From positions 2,542,001 through 2,606,000 of the forward strand of contig NZ_CP159289.1 in assembly GCF_040448675.1 (NCBI RefSeq): a stretch of 64,000 nt of DNA, read 5' to 3'. Positions 1-9,051 of the stretch are shown piece after piece; positions within the stretch are counted from its first letter, which is position 1, and each line of letters begins with the position of its first letter. The DNA comes from Dyadobacter sp. 676 (GTDB lineage Bacteria; Bacteroidota; Bacteroidia; Cytophagales; Spirosomataceae). Made by a program: the position numbers and the translations under genes. The notes beneath the pieces were generated by a model, which saw nothing but the letters and a program-made list of their open reading frames with translations, searched no databases and was not told the origin of the DNA.

Positions 1-1
1 C

Positions 2-703
2 GAGCTGGGCAAGATTCAGTTCCTCAAAGCAAGCCACCAGCAGGACATGGAAGGCTGGCCTGATTATTGGCCGGGACTACCTCCGATGCATTACGCGACG
101 CACTGCGTTGGCCCCGTAGCCGGCTTGCTGAAACTGGAAGCCGAATATGTTTCCTGCTTCGGTTCGGGAACGATCGCGGAAGATCTGATCAAGATCCACA
201 ACTCGCCGTTCGCCGTAGAATCGGCACATATCAAGTTCAAGGACAGCGACTTGTCGGCCTATGTATACCGTTCATTGTTCGACGTGGCGCGTCAGTACCG
301 CGAGAGCTTCGAGGTTTACGGAAGCAAAAAATCGTTCGAATGGCCGTTGATCGAAGGCGAAGATCCGGTGATCCACACCGCGAAAAAGCCTGAGCACGAA
401 ATTCCGGAGCGCGTGAAAACGCCGGACTACGCGCATTACCTGCCTGAGGAAATCCGGCAGTTCACCGGTCACGGCGTTTACAACCTGGACGACAACGCAC
501 ACTTGTCGTTCGTACAAGGCGGCGGCCATGGCGGTTCGCACCCGCATTTGGCGCACGAATTCATCAGCGCATTGATCGAAGACCGCGATCCGTTCCCGAA
601 TGCATGGCAATCGGCCAACTGGACGAGCGTGGGTATCCTCGCGCACGAGTCGGCATTGCAGGGCGGCGCGATCATCAAGCTGCCGGACTTTAAAAATGTG
701 TAG
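2..703 (+). CDS. Gfo/Idh/MocA family oxidoreductase, C-terminal part (partial)
   Basis: The reading frame is open from the first bases of the window, so the gene starts upstream; about 233 residues are visible. It is the C-terminal half of a Gfo/Idh/MocA-type NAD(P)-dependent sugar dehydrogenase. The Rossmann domain is missing from the window, and the visible part is the alpha/beta substrate domain. It ends with the family-typical stretch around 'HEFISALIEDRDPFPNA', followed by a helix (NWTSVGILAHESALQGG) that resembles many Bacteroidota and Planctomycetes paralogues. Substrate cannot be told. It is followed directly by a repeat array, so nothing downstream belongs to the same operon. Confidence 0.82.
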   Translation, partial: ELGKIQFLKASHQQDMEGWPDYWPGLPPMHYATHCVGPVAGLLKLEAEYVSCFGSGTIAEDLIKIHNSPFAVESAHIKFKDSDLSAYVYRSLFDVARQYRESFEVYGSKKSFEWPLIEGEDPVIHTAKKPEHEIPERVKTPDYAHYLPEEIRQFTGHGVYNLDDNAHLSFVQGGGHGGSHPHLAHEFISALIEDRDPFPNAWQSANWTSVGILAHESALQGGAIIKLPDFKNV

Positions 704-744
704 ATGAAGCATTGGCGTCGTAGCCGTCATCAACACAATGTTTC

Positions 745-1262
745 GGTGCGCTGCACCTTATAAATAGGACGGTGACGTTGGATTTTCTACAAATATTTTG
801 GTGCTCTGCACCATTACGTGGTGACATAACATCACCGCGTCGCTAAACAACAAAATGCCTAGGTGCAGCGCACCGTAAGAGTTGTAGAAACAGCGTCGCG
901 AAACAACAGAATGCCAAGGTGCAACGCACCGTAAGATTTGTAGAACAGCGTCGCGAAACAACAGAATGCCTAGGTGCAGCGCACCGTAAGAGTCGTAGAA
1001 ACAGCGTCGCGAAACAACAGAATGCCAAGGTGCAGCGCACCGTAAGATTTGTAGAACAGCGTCGCGAAACAACAGAATGCCTAGGTGCAGCGCACCGTAA
1101 GAGTTGTAGAAACAGCGTCGCTAAACAACAAAATGCCAAGGCGCAGCGCACCAAAAGATTTGTCGAAACAGCGTCGCTAAACAACAAATTGCCAAGGTGC
1201 AGCGCACCAAAGATTTGTAGAACAGCGTTGCGAAACAACAAATTGCCAAGGTGCAGCGCACC
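745..1262. repeat. Array of ten REP-like palindromes next to a Y1 transposase
   Basis: Ten copies of a 13-bp imperfect palindrome (GGTGCAGCGCACC or variants: 5-bp arms GGTGC/GCACC, 3-base loop) begin at 745, 800, 862, 918, 973, 1029, 1084, 1140, 1196 and 1250. The spacing is 54-62 bp, mostly 55-56. Linkers are conserved too and contain GTAGAA, CAGCGTCGC and AACAACA words. The first two copies (745, 800) are in the opposite orientation to the other eight. The array ends 38 bp before the start of the transposase at 1301. This fits a REP/RAYT arrangement. Short frames through the array are repeat-derived and are not treated as genes. Confidence 0.9.
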
Positions 1263-1300
1263 GTAAGAGTCGTAAATTGTATAAAACACACATTATCAAA

Positions 1301-1774
1301 ATGGCAAATACCTATACACAACTATACATACATGTTGTCTTTTCGGTGAAGGGCCGTGAAAACCTGATCAAAAAAGAGTGGAAAAACGATTTGTATGCGT
1401 ACATCGGAGGAATTATCCTCAACCACCGGTCGAAGCCTTTGGCGATGAATGGAATGCCCGATCACATCCACATGTTGATTGGCTACAATCCATCGACATC
1501 GTTGTCGGCACTGGTTGAAGAAATCAAAACCTCTTCGAACAAATGGATCAAGGAGCGTTTTAATCTCCCGGACTTCCATTGGCAAAAAGGTTATGGAGCG
1601 TTCTCATACAGTCGGAGTAGCATCGACAACGTGATTCGATACATCGCCAACCAGGAAGAGCATCACAGGAAAACAACGTTCCGTGAAGAATACCTTCAAA
1701 TGTTGCGAGATTTTGAAGTGGAGTACAAAAATGAATATCTGTTTGATTTCCAGGAAATTTTTGAGTGGAGTTAG
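1301..1774 (+). CDS. REP-associated tyrosine (Y1/IS200-like) transposase
   Basis: A 157-residue HUH single-strand transposase. It shows the N-terminal strand 'TQLYIHVVFSVKGR', the HUH metal motif in 'MPDHIHML' (H55 and H57) and a helix 'VIRYIANQEEHH' whose tyrosine (Y114) is the expected nucleophile. Length matches TnpA_REP/Y1_Tnp proteins. ATG 1301 is preferred because family members start 'MANTYTQ'; an in-frame ATG at 1277 would add eight residues overlapping the repeat end. There is no companion TnpB and no obvious IS ends apart from the palindromes. It probably cuts and spreads the adjacent palindromes. The frame looks intact. Confidence 0.9.
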   Translation: MANTYTQLYIHVVFSVKGRENLIKKEWKNDLYAYIGGIILNHRSKPLAMNGMPDHIHMLIGYNPSTSLSALVEEIKTSSNKWIKERFNLPDFHWQKGYGAFSYSRSSIDNVIRYIANQEEHHRKTTFREEYLQMLRDFEVEYKNEYLFDFQEIFEWS

Positions 1775-1821
1775 CAGATACCGAATGAAATTTCCCATAA
1801 TAATTGAAACAACCAATCTCA

Positions 1822-4800
1822 ATGAAAACCAAAGCGTTATCCTTTATCTTAGGTATTGTCCTGCTGGGATGTGCCTCTCAGCAAACCTCCCAGAACGCAT
1901 CGGTTAAAACTGCTTCCTCCAAAGGCGAAGCGAAAGCCCGCCGACTGGAAATCCTGTTTCTGGGCGACAAGGGCCATCACAAGCCCGCCGAACGCGTTCC
2001 GCAGATCATGGCTGCATTGGGTCCCAAGGGTTTCAACTTTACCTACACGGATAACCTCAACGACCTGAACCCCGAGACGCTCAATAAGTACGACGCATTG
2101 ATGTTGTACGCCAACTGGGACTCGATCGCGCCGCAGCAGGCCAAGTCACTGCTCGACTACGTGGCCAGCGGAAAAGGTTTTATCCCCGTTCATTGCGCGT
2201 CTTACTGCTTCCGCAATAATCCGGAGGTAGTGAAGCTGATCGGCGGGCAGTTCTGGTGCCATACCTGGGACACCATCCAGCCGGTATGGACAAAGCCCGA
2301 TCATCCCGCAATCGCAGGCGTGAAACCATTCAAAACCGTGGATGAGACGTACCTGCACACGCTGCTGCAACCCGATAACATCGTGCTTACCGAGCGCCTG
2401 ATCCAGAAAGACCAGGAAAAAGACCGTCCCGGACAGCAGAAAGAGCCATACACCTGGGTAAGGACCCACGGTAAAGGCCGCATTTTCTACACCGCATACG
2501 GCCACGACGAACGTACCTGGGCCACACAGGGCTTTGCTGACCTGATCGAAAAAGGTATTCTCTGGGCCGTAAACGACGACGCACGCAAAGCTTTGGCCGC
2601 GCTGAACCCGAAACCATTCGAGTACCGTGAGGCCAACCTGCCCAACTACGAGCAACGCCCCGGCCCGCAAATGCAACAATTGCCGCTTTCGCCTGAAGAG
2701 TCCGTGAAACACATTCAGGTTCCTGTCGATTTTACACTGGAAGTTTTCGCGCACGAGCCTGACGTCATGCACCCCATCGCGATGACCTGGGATGAACGCG
2801 GCAGACTGTATGTACTCATTACCAAAGATTACCCTAACGAACGCAAGGACACCGGCGGTAGTGACTATATCCTCATCTGCGAGGACACCAACAACGACGG
2901 CAAGGCCGACAAGTTCACCAAGTTCGCCGACGATCTGAGCATCCCGACAGGTATGACATTCGCCAACGGCGGTCTGGTCGTTTCGCAGGCACCGCACATG
3001 CTGTTTTTACAAGATACCAACGGCGACGACAAGGCCGACGTGAAGAAAATCCTCTTCTCGGGCTTCGGCACCGGCGATACCCATGCTGGTCCGTCCAACC
3101 TGCATTACGGCTTCGACAACTGGGTTTACGGTTCTGTGGGTTACTCGGGCTTCAAAGGCAAGGTAGGAAAGAGTGGCGACCTCGATTTCGGCCAGGCATT
3201 GTTCCGTTTCAAGCCCGATGGCTCGGATATGGAAATAGTAGCCAAAACCTCCAACAACACCTGGGGATTGGGCTTCAACGAAGCTGGTGACCTGTTCGGT
3301 TCAACCGCCAACAACTCGCACGGCTGGTACAGTGCCATTCCTAACCGTTATTTCGGTGCAAGCAAGGTCGATAACGGCAGCCGCAGCACCGACACTCACA
3401 AGGATATGCAGCCGATTACACCCAAAGTGCGTCAGGTCGACGTTTTCGGTGGGTTTACCGCGGCAGCCGGCCATAACTTCTACACCGCCCGCGCGTATCC
3501 GAAGGAATACTGGAACAAAGTCGCATTCGTTTCCGAGCCTACCGGCCACATTCTGCACCGCAACGTGATGGTGAAAAAAGGCACCGACTATGAAGATCAA
3601 CTGGGCTTTAACCTCCTCGCAGGCGCCGACGAATGGGTTGCACCCGTATTCGCGGAGGTAGGACCCGACGGTGCCGTGTGGGTAGCCGACTGGTATAGCT
3701 ACATCATCCAGCACAACCCTACTCCCAAAGGCTCCGAGAACGGAAAAGGTAACGCCTACGAAACCCCGTTGCGTGATTTTACCCACGGCCGCCTGTACCG
3801 CATTGCCTGGAAGAATGCGCCGAAATACACACCGATTTCCCTAAGCAAATCGCGCCCGGACGAGCTGGTTGCTACTTTGAAAAACAACAACATGTTCTGG
3901 CGCCAGCATGCGCAACGCCTGCTTGTGGAGCGTGGAAATAAAGATGTGGTAGGTAAACTGGTTGAACTTGTAAAAGATAAATCGGTTGACGAAATCGGCT
4001 TGAATACCGCTGCGATCCACGCATTGTGGACATTGGAAGGTCTGAATGCTATCTCCGACCCGCAAGTACTACCGGTAGTGATTGAAGCATTGAAGCACCC
4101 ATCCAATGATGTTCGCAAAACAGCCGTAAAAGTACTGCCCCGCACCGCAGCCAGCGGCGAAGCATTGCTGGCAGCCGACGCCCTGCATGATAAGGAACCA
4201 CTGGTAGTGCTGAACACATTGCTCGCCTTCTCCGAAATTCCTTTGACCCCGCAGATCGAAACGGCGGTACTTACTTTGCTGGATACCTATTCCAATGCGG
4301 AAGACCGCTGGATGCCCGACGCATTCGCCGCGATCCTGAACTCGCACGACGGCGCGTTGCGCCAGAAATACCTTGCTCAACGTGTTGCGAAAGCCGGTTC
4401 AGCAGGTGCGGCGCAGCAAAGTGCCGCTGCTAGTCATGCGGATCACTCGGCCATGAACCACGAGGGCCACGGTGCAAGTAAAGTGACAGTTCAGGGATCA
4501 GCCGATCTGGCGATTACCAACATCACCATCGAGCCGAAAACACCTTATGTACGCGAGTACGCACGGGTGACCATCGAAATTACCAACATCGGATCGGTGC
4601 CCGTAACCAAAGAGCAGGTGCCTGTTGTGAATGTGGGTATCCGCAGCCGTTCTTTGAACACGAACTACATCAGCCGCCAGCTTACCAACGGCATTGCACC
4701 CGGCGAAACGGTGAAACTCGTAGAAGGCAACAACGGCCCGTGGAAAACTGCTTTTGGCTTCACCTCCGACGAAGCCGGCAAAGTGACCGTGACAGCGACC

Positions 4801-5568
4801 GTAGACGTCGACAATGTAGTTCCCGAAAAGGATGAGAACAAGAATAACACGATGAGCAAGTCCTTTGAAGTACGTCGCCTCGACCGCCTCTCCGACTTCG
4901 CTCTGGAACGTACCGTACGTGGTTATACTTCCTATGCAAGCGGTGACGACGTGCTGAAACTCATCCAGACCTCGCAATCGCTCGACCCGCAGGGCCGCAA
5001 CGCGATGATCAAAGGCATTCTCGGCGCATGGAACCCGAAACGTAAGGAAACGGCCAACGACGAAGGTAAAAAGCTCCTCGCAAGCGTTAAAAGCACCATC
5101 CCTGACGATCTGAGCAGCCGGTACACTACCCTGCTCGAATCTTACGGCATCAAGGAAGAAGTGGCCGCCGACCCGAATGTGCAGGTCGTGACGATCAAAG
5201 CGATTCGTGAAGAAATGAAATTCACCGTCACCGAATTCACGGCGGTGGCTGGCAAAACCGTTGAAATCGTGTTCGAAAACCCGGATGCGATGCAGCATAA
5301 CATTGTGGTAGGACGTCCCAAGTCTACCGAGATCATCGGCGCCGCTGCCGACAAAATGATCACCGCCAAAGATGGCGCAGAGAAGAATTATGTACCTAAT
5401 ATCCCTCAGGTTTTGGCCGCGACACCGCTCGTAAACCCCGGCCAGACTTACCGCTTGAAGTTTGTAGTACCGGATCAGGTCGGCGACTATCCGTATGTAT
5501 GTACGTTCCCTGGCCACTGGCGTCTGATGACCGGGGTCATGAAAGTTGTAAAGGACAAAGGGTTATAA
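1822..5568 (+). CDS. Lipoprotein: ThuA + sugar dehydrogenase propeller + HEAT + CARDB + cupredoxin fusion
   Basis: A 1248-residue lipoprotein (lipobox LLGC, Cys17). A TTG at 1804 would add six residues, but ATG 1822 gives a cleaner signal. Domains in order: a ThuA-like glutamine-amidotransferase fold (about 40-250); a glucose/sorbosone-dehydrogenase-type propeller (about 285-645) with Asp-rich DTNNDGKAD and DTNGDDKAD loops; HEAT-like helices (about 660-860); a His-rich linker (HADHSAMNHEGHG); a CARDB-like Ig domain (about 890-1010); and a cupredoxin (about 1125-1248). The cupredoxin has azurin-type copper ligands: His in 'MQHN', then Cys, His and Met spaced C-x4-H-x3-M in 'CTFPGHWRLM'. It probably oxidises a sugar or glycoside at the periplasmic face, with copper as electron acceptor; substrate unknown. 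Confidence 0.85.
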   Translation: MKTKALSFILGIVLLGCASQQTSQNASVKTASSKGEAKARRLEILFLGDKGHHKPAERVPQIMAALGPKGFNFTYTDNLNDLNPETLNKYDALMLYANWDSIAPQQAKSLLDYVASGKGFIPVHCASYCFRNNPEVVKLIGGQFWCHTWDTIQPVWTKPDHPAIAGVKPFKTVDETYLHTLLQPDNIVLTERLIQKDQEKDRPGQQKEPYTWVRTHGKGRIFYTAYGHDERTWATQGFADLIEKGILWAVNDDARKALAALNPKPFEYREANLPNYEQRPGPQMQQLPLSPEESVKHIQVPVDFTLEVFAHEPDVMHPIAMTWDERGRLYVLITKDYPNERKDTGGSDYILICEDTNNDGKADKFTKFADDLSIPTGMTFANGGLVVSQAPHMLFLQDTNGDDKADVKKILFSGFGTGDTHAGPSNLHYGFDNWVYGSVGYSGFKGKVGKSGDLDFGQALFRFKPDGSDMEIVAKTSNNTWGLGFNEAGDLFGSTANNSHGWYSAIPNRYFGASKVDNGSRSTDTHKDMQPITPKVRQVDVFGGFTAAAGHNFYTARAYPKEYWNKVAFVSEPTGHILHRNVMVKKGTDYEDQLGFNLLAGADEWVAPVFAEVGPDGAVWVADWYSYIIQHNPTPKGSENGKGNAYETPLRDFTHGRLYRIAWKNAPKYTPISLSKSRPDELVATLKNNNMFWRQHAQRLLVERGNKDVVGKLVELVKDKSVDEIGLNTAAIHALWTLEGLNAISDPQVLPVVIEALKHPSNDVRKTAVKVLPRTAASGEALLAADALHDKEPLVVLNTLLAFSEIPLTPQIETAVLTLLDTYSNAEDRWMPDAFAAILNSHDGALRQKYLAQRVAKAGSAGAAQQSAAASHADHSAMNHEGHGASKVTVQGSADLAITNITIEPKTPYVREYARVTIEITNIGSVPVTKEQVPVVNVGIRSRSLNTNYISRQLTNGIAPGETVKLVEGNNGPWKTAFGFTSDEAGKVTVTATVDVDNVVPEKDENKNNTMSKSFEVRRLDRLSDFALERTVRGYTSYASGDDVLKLIQTSQSLDPQGRNAMIKGILGAWNPKRKETANDEGKKLLASVKSTIPDDLSSRYTTLLESYGIKEEVAADPNVQVVTIKAIREEMKFTVTEFTAVAGKTVEIVFENPDAMQHNIVVGRPKSTEIIGAAADKMITAKDGAEKNYVPNIPQVLAATPLVNPGQTYRLKFVVPDQVGDYPYVCTFPGHWRLMTGVMKVVKDKGL

Positions 5569-5632
5569 TTCTTAACTGCACAAGCCTATGGTTTTAAAAA
5601 CAATTCAGGTTTAGCGTATATCGATTAGCGTT

Positions 5633-5670
5633 CAGATTCGCAGGGCACGAAAGTGCATTCTGCGAATCTG
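5633..5670. terminator. Strong hairpin downstream of the ThuA/cupredoxin gene
   Basis: Perfect 11-bp arms CAGATTCGCAG (5633-5643) and CTGCGAATCTG (5660-5670) enclose a second small stem GCAC-gaaa-GTGC. A short T run follows about ten bases later (5680s). It lies 65 bp after the stop codon, so it probably ends transcription. The rest of the 276-bp gap up to the SusC gene is very A+T rich (5725-5830) and probably holds the promoter, but no box is clear. Confidence 0.65.
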
Positions 5671-5844
5671 GATGGCTGATTTTTCAAGTCAAATTGACGA
5701 CGGGTACGAGCTATCCGCCGGGGAAATATTTTTTTCTCATTTTTAAATAGTATTTATTCAATATTTTTTATTAAAAATAAATTAGAAATACCAACAAATT
5801 CTTAGAATGCTTTAATAACTACTCACATCTAACCCAGGTTAACA

Positions 5845-8800
5845 ATGAACAACCCAAACAGACGGAACCCCTTGCTGGGGCTTCGCAGGCCTCTTTTTGC
5901 CCTTTTGGCGGCAGGATGCCTGTCGCCCCAGGAGGTTTGGTCGGAAAAACTGCGCTTCGAACCGGCCATCACCTACCGAAAACCGGTGGACAAGACGATC
6001 ACCGGAAAGGTAGTCGACGAAAAAAACAACCCGCTGCCCGGTGTCAGTGTGGTCGTGAAAGGCACCACCACCGGCAGCATTACCGGCACCGACGGTACTT
6101 ACTCGCTGAATGTGCCGGAAACAGCCACCACGCTCTCATTTTCATTCATTGGTTACACGTCGCAGGAAATTGTGATCGGTAGCCAGTCCAGTATCCAGGT
6201 GACGTTGCTTCCCAGCAGCGAAGAGCTTACGGAAGTAGTTGTGGTGGGTTATGGTACCCAATCTTCCGCGGCGGTAACCGGCGCTGTAAGCAATATCCAG
6301 GCCAAAGACCTGATCCGCACGCCGTCCATCGGAACGGCCGATGCGTTGGTGGGCCGCGTACAAGGTATCACGGCCCGTAAAGCCGATGCCCGCCCCGGCG
6401 CCGCTACCACCATCCAGATCCGGAATATGGGCACGCCGCTATTTGTCATAGACGGCGTCCCTTCCGACGTAGGCAGCTTCAACAACCTTGGCCAGAACGA
6501 TATCGAAAGTGTTTCGATCCTGAAAGATGCTTCCGCGGCGGTGTATGGTCTGCGGGCGGCGAACGGGGTGGTTTTGGTTACTACAAAAAGAGGAAAAGCA
6601 GGTGACGGAACGAGGATCAGCCTTTCCGGCTACTATGGTTTGCAAAACTTCACGCGCTACCCGCGTCCGGCTAATGCGTACCAGCACATGCGCGGGCTCG
6701 TGGAGTCGGACGTGAACCAGGGCCGCGTGCCTTCCATTACGCCGGCGGAATTGGAAAAATGGCGCATTGGCACGGAAAAAGGTTACCAGAGTTTCGATTA
6801 TTACGACATGGTCATGCGCCCGAACGTGCCCCAGTACTTTGGCAATGCGAGCGTGCAGGGCGGCAGCGAGAAGATGAACTACTTCCTCTCGATCAGTCAT
6901 CTCAACCAGGACGCATTGATCCGCGACTTCAACTTCAACCGGACAAACATCCAGGCGAACGTCGAAGCCAGTCTGACCAAAGGATTGAAAGTAGGCACGC
7001 AGATCAGTGGCCGCATTGAGAACCGGTTCCAGGTCGGTGTACCAGGTTTGGACGACTACTTCAACCCGTTCCTGAGCATTTTCACCATGTGGCCTACCGA
7101 GCGCCCTTATGCGAACGACAATCCGAAATACATCAACCAGACGCACAACGTGAACGTCAACCCGGCTACGTACAAAAAGGATGTGACCGGCTATATCGAC
7201 GAAGTCTGGCGGAATGTGAAAGGCAATTTTTACGCCGAATACGATTTCAAATTTGGTCTGAAAGCGAAAGGAACTTACTCTTACGCATTCACCAACTTCG
7301 ATTTCGACGGTTTTGAATATACCTATGATGCCTACACGTACGACGAAAAGACGGACACCTACAACGTAGTGCCCGGCGGCGGTAACCAGAACCCCTGGCG
7401 CGAACGCCGGAAACGCAATATCGTCGACCGCTTCGCACAGTTCCAGCTGAGCTATGCCAAGGCATTCGGTAACCACGACATTTCGGCCGTTGCCGCCTAC
7501 GAGCGTTCCGACAATGTGAATACCTACCTCGTCGTCCATACCGTTCCGCCGAACAATTACATTCCGTTAATGTCCTTCGCGAACCAGGATTTGCTCATCG
7601 ACGAGTGGAGTACCGAGGCACGGGCCGGTTATGTGGGCAGGATCAATTATGATTTCAAACAAAAATACCTGCTCGAACTCGTGGGCCGTTATGACGGGTC
7701 GTTCCTGTACGCTCCCGGTAAACGCTACGGTTTCTTCCCCGGCATATCGGCAGGCTGGCGCATTTCGGAGGAGGATTTCTTCAAAGGCAAGCTGGAAAAC
7801 GTATTCAGCAGCCTGAAACTCCGCGCTTCATATGGCCGTACCGGCGCCGACCGCCTCAATAATGCTAACAATGACTTCGTAGTTGCGCCATTCAGCTACC
7901 TGCCGGGCTATAATTTCCTGCAAGGCAGTGCGATTTTTGACGGGAATTACACCATTGGTGTCCGCCCAAGAGGTTTGCCGATTACCACCCTCTCCTGGAT
8001 CACCAACATTACAACTAACATCGGTATCGATTTCGGATTGCTTGGAGGAAAGCTTTCCGGACAGTTCGATATTTTTGAAAGAAAACGCGAAGGCTTGCCC
8101 GCTGCACGTTACGACGTGCTACTCCCATCCGAAGTGGGCTACTCGCTGCCTAACGAGAACCTGAACTCCGATACCAACCGCGGTCTGGAAGGGGTATTGA
8201 CCTATAAAAGCTCCGCAGGCCAGGTCGACTACACGGTGAGTGCCAATGCGACCCTCTCCCGCCGCCGCGACCTCGATTTTTACAAACCGCGCTTTGGCAA
8301 CTCTTACAACGAGTACCGCGATAGCTATGTAGACCGATGGGGTGATATCAACTGGGGTTATCAGGTGGTAGGCCAGTTCCAATCCATGGAGCAGATCGAA
8401 AGCCATACCGTCGATAACGACGGCCAGGGCAACCGCAGCCAGCTTCCCGGCGACTTCATTTACAAGGATGTGAATGGCGATGGTATCATCAATGCGCTCG
8501 ACGAGCGTCCGATCGGTTATGCCGAAGGCGCGAATCCTTATCTCAGCTTTGCATTGAACGGAAGTGTGGCCTACAAGGGGTTTTCGCTTTTCTTCGATTT
8601 CGCCGGTGCTTCGCTGCAAAGCTTTCAGCGCAACTGGGAGTTGAAAATCCCCTATCAGAACAACGGTACCTCGCCACATTTCATGCTCGAAGACCGCTGG
8701 CACCGCGAAGATCCATTCGACCCGAACAGCAAATGGATTCCTGGTACTTACCCGGCCATCCGCAAGGACAATACCAGCCACGTCAACTTCCGCAAGAGCG

Positions 8801-9042
8801 ATTTCTGGATCACGAACGTGCGTTACATCCGTCTCCGCAACATCGAGCTCGGCTATTCTTTCGACCAGAAAATCACGAAAAAACTGGGGCTTTCCGCATT
8901 GCGCATTTACGTGAATGCCTCCAACCTCTTCTCGATCGACAATGTGAAGAAGTACGAGATCGATCCGGAGATTTCATCGGGTAACGCGCTGGTTTATCCT
9001 CAGCAGCGACTGTTCAATGCAGGTTTTAACCTCACTTTCTAA
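5845..9042 (+). CDS. SusC/RagA family TonB-linked outer membrane protein (PUL 1)
   Basis: A 1065-residue TonB-dependent transporter for glycan import. After the signal region comes a carboxypeptidase-D-like domain (about 52-130: 'KTITGKVVDEKNNPLPGVSV'), the SusC-type TonB box 'EVVVVGYG', a plug with 'LFVIDGVP' and 'SVSILKDASAAVYGLRAANG', then a 22-strand barrel ending in 'NAGFNLTF' with terminal aromatic Phe. The plug lacks the common 'IRG' wording and has 'IQIRNMG' instead. It is followed after 9 bp by its SusD partner and then by DUF3823 and GH43 genes, so the cargo is likely an arabinose-containing oligosaccharide (inference). Confidence 0.95.
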   Translation: MNNPNRRNPLLGLRRPLFALLAAGCLSPQEVWSEKLRFEPAITYRKPVDKTITGKVVDEKNNPLPGVSVVVKGTTTGSITGTDGTYSLNVPETATTLSFSFIGYTSQEIVIGSQSSIQVTLLPSSEELTEVVVVGYGTQSSAAVTGAVSNIQAKDLIRTPSIGTADALVGRVQGITARKADARPGAATTIQIRNMGTPLFVIDGVPSDVGSFNNLGQNDIESVSILKDASAAVYGLRAANGVVLVTTKRGKAGDGTRISLSGYYGLQNFTRYPRPANAYQHMRGLVESDVNQGRVPSITPAELEKWRIGTEKGYQSFDYYDMVMRPNVPQYFGNASVQGGSEKMNYFLSISHLNQDALIRDFNFNRTNIQANVEASLTKGLKVGTQISGRIENRFQVGVPGLDDYFNPFLSIFTMWPTERPYANDNPKYINQTHNVNVNPATYKKDVTGYIDEVWRNVKGNFYAEYDFKFGLKAKGTYSYAFTNFDFDGFEYTYDAYTYDEKTDTYNVVPGGGNQNPWRERRKRNIVDRFAQFQLSYAKAFGNHDISAVAAYERSDNVNTYLVVHTVPPNNYIPLMSFANQDLLIDEWSTEARAGYVGRINYDFKQKYLLELVGRYDGSFLYAPGKRYGFFPGISAGWRISEEDFFKGKLENVFSSLKLRASYGRTGADRLNNANNDFVVAPFSYLPGYNFLQGSAIFDGNYTIGVRPRGLPITTLSWITNITTNIGIDFGLLGGKLSGQFDIFERKREGLPAARYDVLLPSEVGYSLPNENLNSDTNRGLEGVLTYKSSAGQVDYTVSANATLSRRRDLDFYKPRFGNSYNEYRDSYVDRWGDINWGYQVVGQFQSMEQIESHTVDNDGQGNRSQLPGDFIYKDVNGDGIINALDERPIGYAEGANPYLSFALNGSVAYKGFSLFFDFAGASLQSFQRNWELKIPYQNNGTSPHFMLEDRWHREDPFDPNSKWIPGTYPAIRKDNTSHVNFRKSDFWITNVRYIRLRNIELGYSFDQKITKKLGLSALRIYVNASNLFSIDNVKKYEIDPEISSGNALVYPQQRLFNAGFNLTF

Positions 9043-9051
9043 AAACTGGTT

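Noticed and set aside
745..1262. Regular 55-bp spacing suggesting a CRISPR array
   Set aside because: The repeats are palindromes only 13 bp long with conserved linkers, whereas CRISPR spacers are unique; there are no cas genes.
758..1321. Several overlapping frames of 66-148 codons on both strands through the first repeat array
   Set aside because: They are made only of the repeated 55-bp units and give repetitive, implausible proteins; the array explains them.
4498..5517. Long minus-strand frame of 339 codons opposite the cupredoxin fusion gene
   Set aside because: It is a shadow of the well-supported plus-strand lipoprotein and has no family motif.
6439..7539. 366-codon minus-strand frame across SusC
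   Set aside because: SusC has strong domain evidence on the plus strand; this frame has no recognisable domain and uses improbable residues.
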